Assembly: GCA_016584305.1 (NCBI GenBank)
Contig: JACEEZ010018578.1
Location: 51,001 to 115,000 of the forward strand
Length of the DNA stretch: 64,000 nucleotides
From: Chionoecetes opilio
Lineage: Eukaryota > Arthropoda > Malacostraca > Decapoda > Majidae
Direction: 5' to 3'
Each line of letters opens with the position of its first letter. The first letter of the stretch is position 1. The position numbers and the translations under genes are program-made. Below are positions 60,405 through 64,000 of this stretch, in pieces. The notes below the pieces were generated by a model, which was given only the letters and a program-made list of their open reading frames with translations, was not told the DNA's origin and searched no databases.

Positions 60405-60535
60405 AAAAAGCCTGCTGTGCATCTACCTCCCTTGCAAGGGATTCAGACAAGATCTGAACTCCTTTCCTCGAAAAGTGCACCCCATCCCTGCGGTAGAGGT
60501 GGTTATGCCCGAAAAAGAGGTCCCAGCTGTCTAGA
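60405..60535 (-). pseudogene. ORF1 C-terminal SGNH/esterase-like fragment
   Basis: The minus strand reads DSWDLFFGHNHLYRRDGVHF then SRKGVQILSESLAREVDAQQ. The D-G-V-H pair fits the last catalytic block (D-x-x-H) of the SGNH-hydrolase domain found in CR1-type ORF1 proteins. Only the end remains; the rest was lost by 5' truncation at the GGA array. Confidence 0.6.
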
Positions 60536-60608
60536 GGAGAGAGGAGGAGGAGGAGGAGGAGGAGGAGGAGGAGGAGGAGGAGGAGGAGGAGGAGGAGGAG
60601 GAGGAGGA
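60536..60608. repeat. (GGA)n array, right flank of copy B
   Basis: About 23 GGA units directly at the 5' truncation point of copy B. Confidence 0.97.
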
Positions 60609-61369
60609 AAGAATCCGAGGAATGACAACACTATGGAAAACCCTGTGAATGACGAGATGGTATAGAAGAAGCAAATAGTGTGAAGGGAAAGTGTGAATGC
60701 AGTGGACGATTTGAAGCGAGAAAAAAGTTTGTTTGTATGAGGGAAGAAAGGAGGCGAGGGTATTGCAGGGAGAGTGTGAAGGGAGGAAGGCTGCACAATG
60801 GACGGCAAAGGTAAAGAAATGCCGTGACAAAACTTTCTTTGAAACAACAATCTTTGTCACAAACTACACGATGATGGCAAAAGTTAAAAGTACCTGTCAA
60901 GTCTGTTTTGCCAGTTATGTGGGAATAACAATGATAATAAAAATTATGATAAAATAATAATAATTATGATGATAATATATAATAACATTAATAATACAGT
61001 ATGCTGTTATATCATTATTGTTATAATAATAATAATTATTATTATTATTGTTAATATCATTACTATTATTAATATTATTTGTAGTAGTAGTAGCAGTAGT
61101 AGTTAGTATAGAAGTATTAGTAACAGTAGTGAAAGTTGTTGTTGTGGCAATTGTGGAATTGTAGTGGAAGAGAGGTAGTAGCTGTACTTTATCATCATCA
61201 TCATCATCATCATCGCGACAAAAATGCGACAAAAATAAATCAGAGTGTCTGTGAACTCAACCAAAACACATACAAAAAAATACAATAACATTTTTCATGA
61301 GGGTCGCACTGAGTGTCTCGAAACGGGTTGGAGAACCTTTTGTTTGGGGGGACATGATATAATGTAATT
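60609..61369. other. Intergenic DNA with ATA/ATT and ATC repeats
   Basis: AATAAT-type repeats at 60930-61080, GTAGTAGTAG at 61081-61105 and (ATC)n at 61189-61214. No gene. Confidence 0.6.
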
Positions 61370-61434
61370 GTGTGAGAGAGAAAGAGGGAAAAGAGGGAAA
61401 AAGGAAAGAAAGAAAGAGAAAGAGAAAAGAGAAG

Positions 61435-61483
<49 letters not shown>

Positions 61484-61510
61484 CGAGGAGAGAGAGAGAG
61501 GAGAGAGAGA

Positions 61511-61553
<43 letters not shown>

Positions 61554-61562
61554 GGAGAGAGA

Positions 61563-61601
<39 letters not shown>

Positions 61602-61672
61602 GAGAGAGAGAGAGAGATGAGAGAGAGGAGAGAGAAGAGAGAGAGAGAGAGAAGAGAGGAGAGAGAGAGATT
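61370..61672. repeat. (GA)n array with AGG interruptions
   Basis: About 300 bp; begins with GAAAGA/GGAAAA variants and becomes regular GA. Charged R/E frames are repeat translation. Confidence 0.95.
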
Positions 61673-62535
61673 ATAATGTACCTTCCTCCTTATTACCCAT
61701 GGTCGTAATCACTGGTCCACTGCGAGGTTCTGGCTTTTCCTTGCAATATCGAGTCGCTATCTTTCCCTTCTAATTTGCTTCTTTTCTCCTCTTTGTATTT
61801 CCATGTTGTCAGTCTGAATATCCGTTAGTCTATCTGTTGCATGTTTTATGGTTTACAAGGGGTATCTGAGTATTGGTAAACCATTATTATACCTTTTTTT
61901 TACTATATACATATATATTATTTTTTGTATATATACTTTTTTTTACCATTATGTCTATGGTTATATAGGTTTTTAATTTTCCCCTAATCCAGGAGGAAAA
62001 TATTGACGTTCCGTGTGAGCAAATATTTTTCAATACTAATTTGTTTACCGCGAGCACACTGCATTCTTTATTAATCGTGTTTTGACTCCGATCTGATGCA
62101 GTAGTCTGATTTAATATACTACTGAACTTATGTTATCGATGTCACTTATTACGCGTTCTCTTTTCCTTTTTTCTGCCTTTCCATTTTTTTTTTTAGATGC
62201 TATTTTAATATAATCCCGTTCTCTTTTCCTATTTTTACATTTCTTTTTTATAAATAGATGCATCATTTGTGTTAGAATGTACCCGCGGAGCATTATTATT
62301 ATTGTAGTCACTTCGATCGTTTTATTAACTGCAAGCGAACCCAACAATGAACAGTTCCATATTACTAATGGGAAATACAAAGAAACTCACACCAGACACA
62401 TTGTTTTGCATCCTTGTGTTTAGACGGGACGCAAGAATGGACTTTCACCCCTCAGATGCAGATGTTGCGAGGGAACATTGTCTAACCAGAGGACACCTAA
62501 ACATTCGTGGTTATGTTACGGTTACATCTTATTGA
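61673..62535. other. Intergenic stretch without recognised gene
   Basis: T-rich DNA with TATATA words at 61905-61935. Frame 62347-62535 has no domain. Confidence 0.45.
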
Positions 62536-62553
62536 ACACGCACGCACGCACCA

Positions 62554-62592
<39 letters not shown>

Positions 62593-62595
62593 CCC

Positions 62596-62626
<31 letters not shown>

Positions 62627-62659
62627 CCCGCACGCACGCACGCACGCACGCACGCACCC

Positions 62660-62690
<31 letters not shown>

Positions 62691-62763
62691 AGCACGCACG
62701 CACGCACCGCACGCACGCACGCACGCACGCCCGCACGCAACACGCACACGCACACGCACACGC

Positions 62764-62799
<36 letters not shown>
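62536..62799. repeat. (GCAC)n array passing into (CA)n
   Basis: About 50 CGCA tetramers with CCC, CCG or AA interruptions roughly every 30 bp, then (CACGCA) and CA dinucleotides. Alternating purine-pyrimidine, so Z-DNA-prone. Both-strand frames (A-R-T-H or C-V-R-A) are not genes. Confidence 0.95.
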
Positions 62800-63167
62800 A
62801 AAACAATTTATCGTACACAGTTTATTTATGTCTCTATTTCTGAATTGCATTATAGATTTACCCGGCTGTCATCCTTATTTTTCATTTCGGGCCTAAATTC
62901 CCGGGGGGCAATAAAAAGGGGAAGAGGGGAGGAGGAAAGAGGAAGGGGCGAGAAAAGGGAGATGGATGGGGAAATCGAAGGATAATCATGTATGTGGATA
63001 AGGGCAGGGAAAACAAAAAACAATGGATGGAGATGCAGGTTAAGAGGAAAAAAATATTTACATATATTATTTTAAGAGTCAAGATAATGCGGCCAGACCC
63101 TTTAAAGTTCCAAATTTCTAATAATGCTGCTACTCTTGTTATTTTTCTTTTTTTCTTTTTTTTTCTG
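62800..63167. other. Intergenic stretch without recognised gene
   Basis: Purine-rich, no recognisable coding or repeat family. Confidence 0.4.
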
Positions 63168-63271
63168 TCTCTCTCTTTTCTCTCTCTCTCTTTTCCCCTC
63201 TCTCTCTCTCCTTCTCTCTCTCTCTCCCCTCTCTCTCTCTCTCTCCTCTCTCTTCTTTTCCCCCTCTCTCT
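63168..63271. repeat. (CT)n array with C/T-run interruptions
   Basis: About 100 bp of CT with CCCC and TTTT blocks. Confidence 0.9.
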
Positions 63272-63369
63272 AAGCCAAATATAGTGGGGCCCCCGAGATG
63301 ATATTGGAGTGCAGACGCACACTCGCAAGATCATTTGGATAGGTCTGTGGGTGATCATGTGTGTGTGGT

Positions 63370-64000
63370 ATTAGGGTACGCCGAAGGTCCAAGAAAGTAA
63401 AAAAATTAGATTATTTCGTTTTGGCAGGGTTTTTTTCTTTGTAAAATTGAATTTTTAAGGGTTGGTTTTTCGCTTAAAATTTTGGTTTTTGACCCCTTCA
63501 GCTATGAAAAAATTGGACTTTTTTTAATGCAAAACATACTTAGCATCCCTTTTTAAACTCACAGAAAACCCACTTAAGTTCGAGATTCGATAAATTTCAC
63601 TAAAACAAAGTGTAAGGGGGGTAAAAAAACCCATCGGAAGGGGGCCCTCGTATTGCCGTAAGACCTACATTAAGTCCCCCAGACCCCGGGAAAGTCACTT
63701 CGCATACAAAATCGCCCTCGTTTTTGGGGAAAAAAACTTTTTTTCTGGAAAACTGGTTTTTCAACGTTATATTTCCCAACGTGGGGTTTCAGGGCTGGAT
63801 ACTGTTTAAGTCCAAGGTTTATCCCCAAAACTCCAAAAGTCACAAAAAAACAGCGTAAGTCGGTCAAACACGACGGTGGAAGCCCGCTCCCACCAAGCAC
63901 CCGGTTGGGCTTCCCGCCCACTGCGTGCTCCTTTGGCTTCTGGATTCCCCCGGACCTTATCGCTGACGGCCCCCCTCTCTCCAGACATTTGTATGGTCTC
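63370..64000. other. Low-quality tract at the window edge
   Basis: Homopolymer-rich text (runs of 4-7 A, T, G and C) starts shortly after the CT array and continues to the end. Frames at 63670-63988 on the minus strand are not trusted. Confidence 0.55.

Larger units (their letters stand above)
57213..60535 (-). mobile_element. CR1-like retrotransposon, copy B, well preserved
   Basis: From its 5' edge at about 60535 (in a GGA array) it carries the end of ORF1, a near-complete ORF2 and a 3' tail of three TTATGTTC units (plus strand GAACATAAGAACATAAGAAC, 57211-57236), the 8-bp tandem tail style of CR1 elements. The 3' end runs into (TCC)n on its own strand. Confidence 0.88.

Noticed and set aside
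62536..62799. CRISPR-like regular repeats
   Set aside because: Tetranucleotide array with irregular interruptions, no unique spacers, eukaryotic context.

Overview
The window looks like nuclear DNA of an arthropod, most plausibly a decapod crustacean. The signs are extreme microsatellite density (GA/CT, CA/GT, GGA, ATT, GCAC), stacked relics of non-LTR retrotransposons, tRNA-derived SINEs, small terminal-inverted-repeat elements and short TTAGG runs like the arthropod telomere unit. There are no operons or ribosome binding sites. No intact host gene was recognised. The organism call is an inference.

Layout. 0.5-1.3 kb: pogo/Tigger-type MITE. 2.2-2.6 kb: CR1-like fragment ending in a 42-bp perfect hairpin. 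3.6-4.5 kb: decayed C2H2 zinc-finger array on the minus strand. 5.4-14.7 kb: a degenerate ORF1, a terminal-inverted-repeat DNA element with a broken protein gene, ATT-rich DNA, then a degenerate endonuclease-RT ORF and its 3' end; ORF1 and ORF2 may be one retroelement split by a later insertion. 15.8-24.7 kb: CT array followed by homopolymer-rich, corrupted sequence. From about 17.6 to 24.4 kb this follows, block by block, the clean sequence at about 24.8-31.7 kb, so it is best read as a falsely duplicated, unpolished second haplotype.

27-35 kb: SINE, an RT fragment (YADE instead of YADD), large GA/CA/TA arrays, and an RNase H retroelement end plus a SINE between two GA arrays. 35.4-37.8 kb: 5'-truncated Jockey/CR1-like element with poly(A). 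38-41 kb: SINEs and minisatellites. 41.8-43.8 kb: MITE, GC-rich three-zinc-knuckle ORF1, a CpG-rich inverted repeat and a hammerhead ribozyme motif of the type known from Penelope-like elements. 43.9-44.1 kb holds a possible host exon. 46.4 kb: 24-bp minisatellite.

49.8-60.6 kb is the most interesting part. Four CR1-like insertions, all on the minus strand, lie within or against (GGA)n arrays; at least two have GGA on both flanks, and every 3' tail ends in TTCC or TTCTCC running into (TCC)n. This suggests a lineage that targets, or is primed by, TCC/GGA microsatellites in one orientation. 60.6-64 kb: ATT, GA and GCAC/CA arrays, then a second unpolished tract. All large ORFs are retroelement pieces, most with frameshifts or stops; the best preserved is the CR1-like copy at 57.2-60.5 kb.
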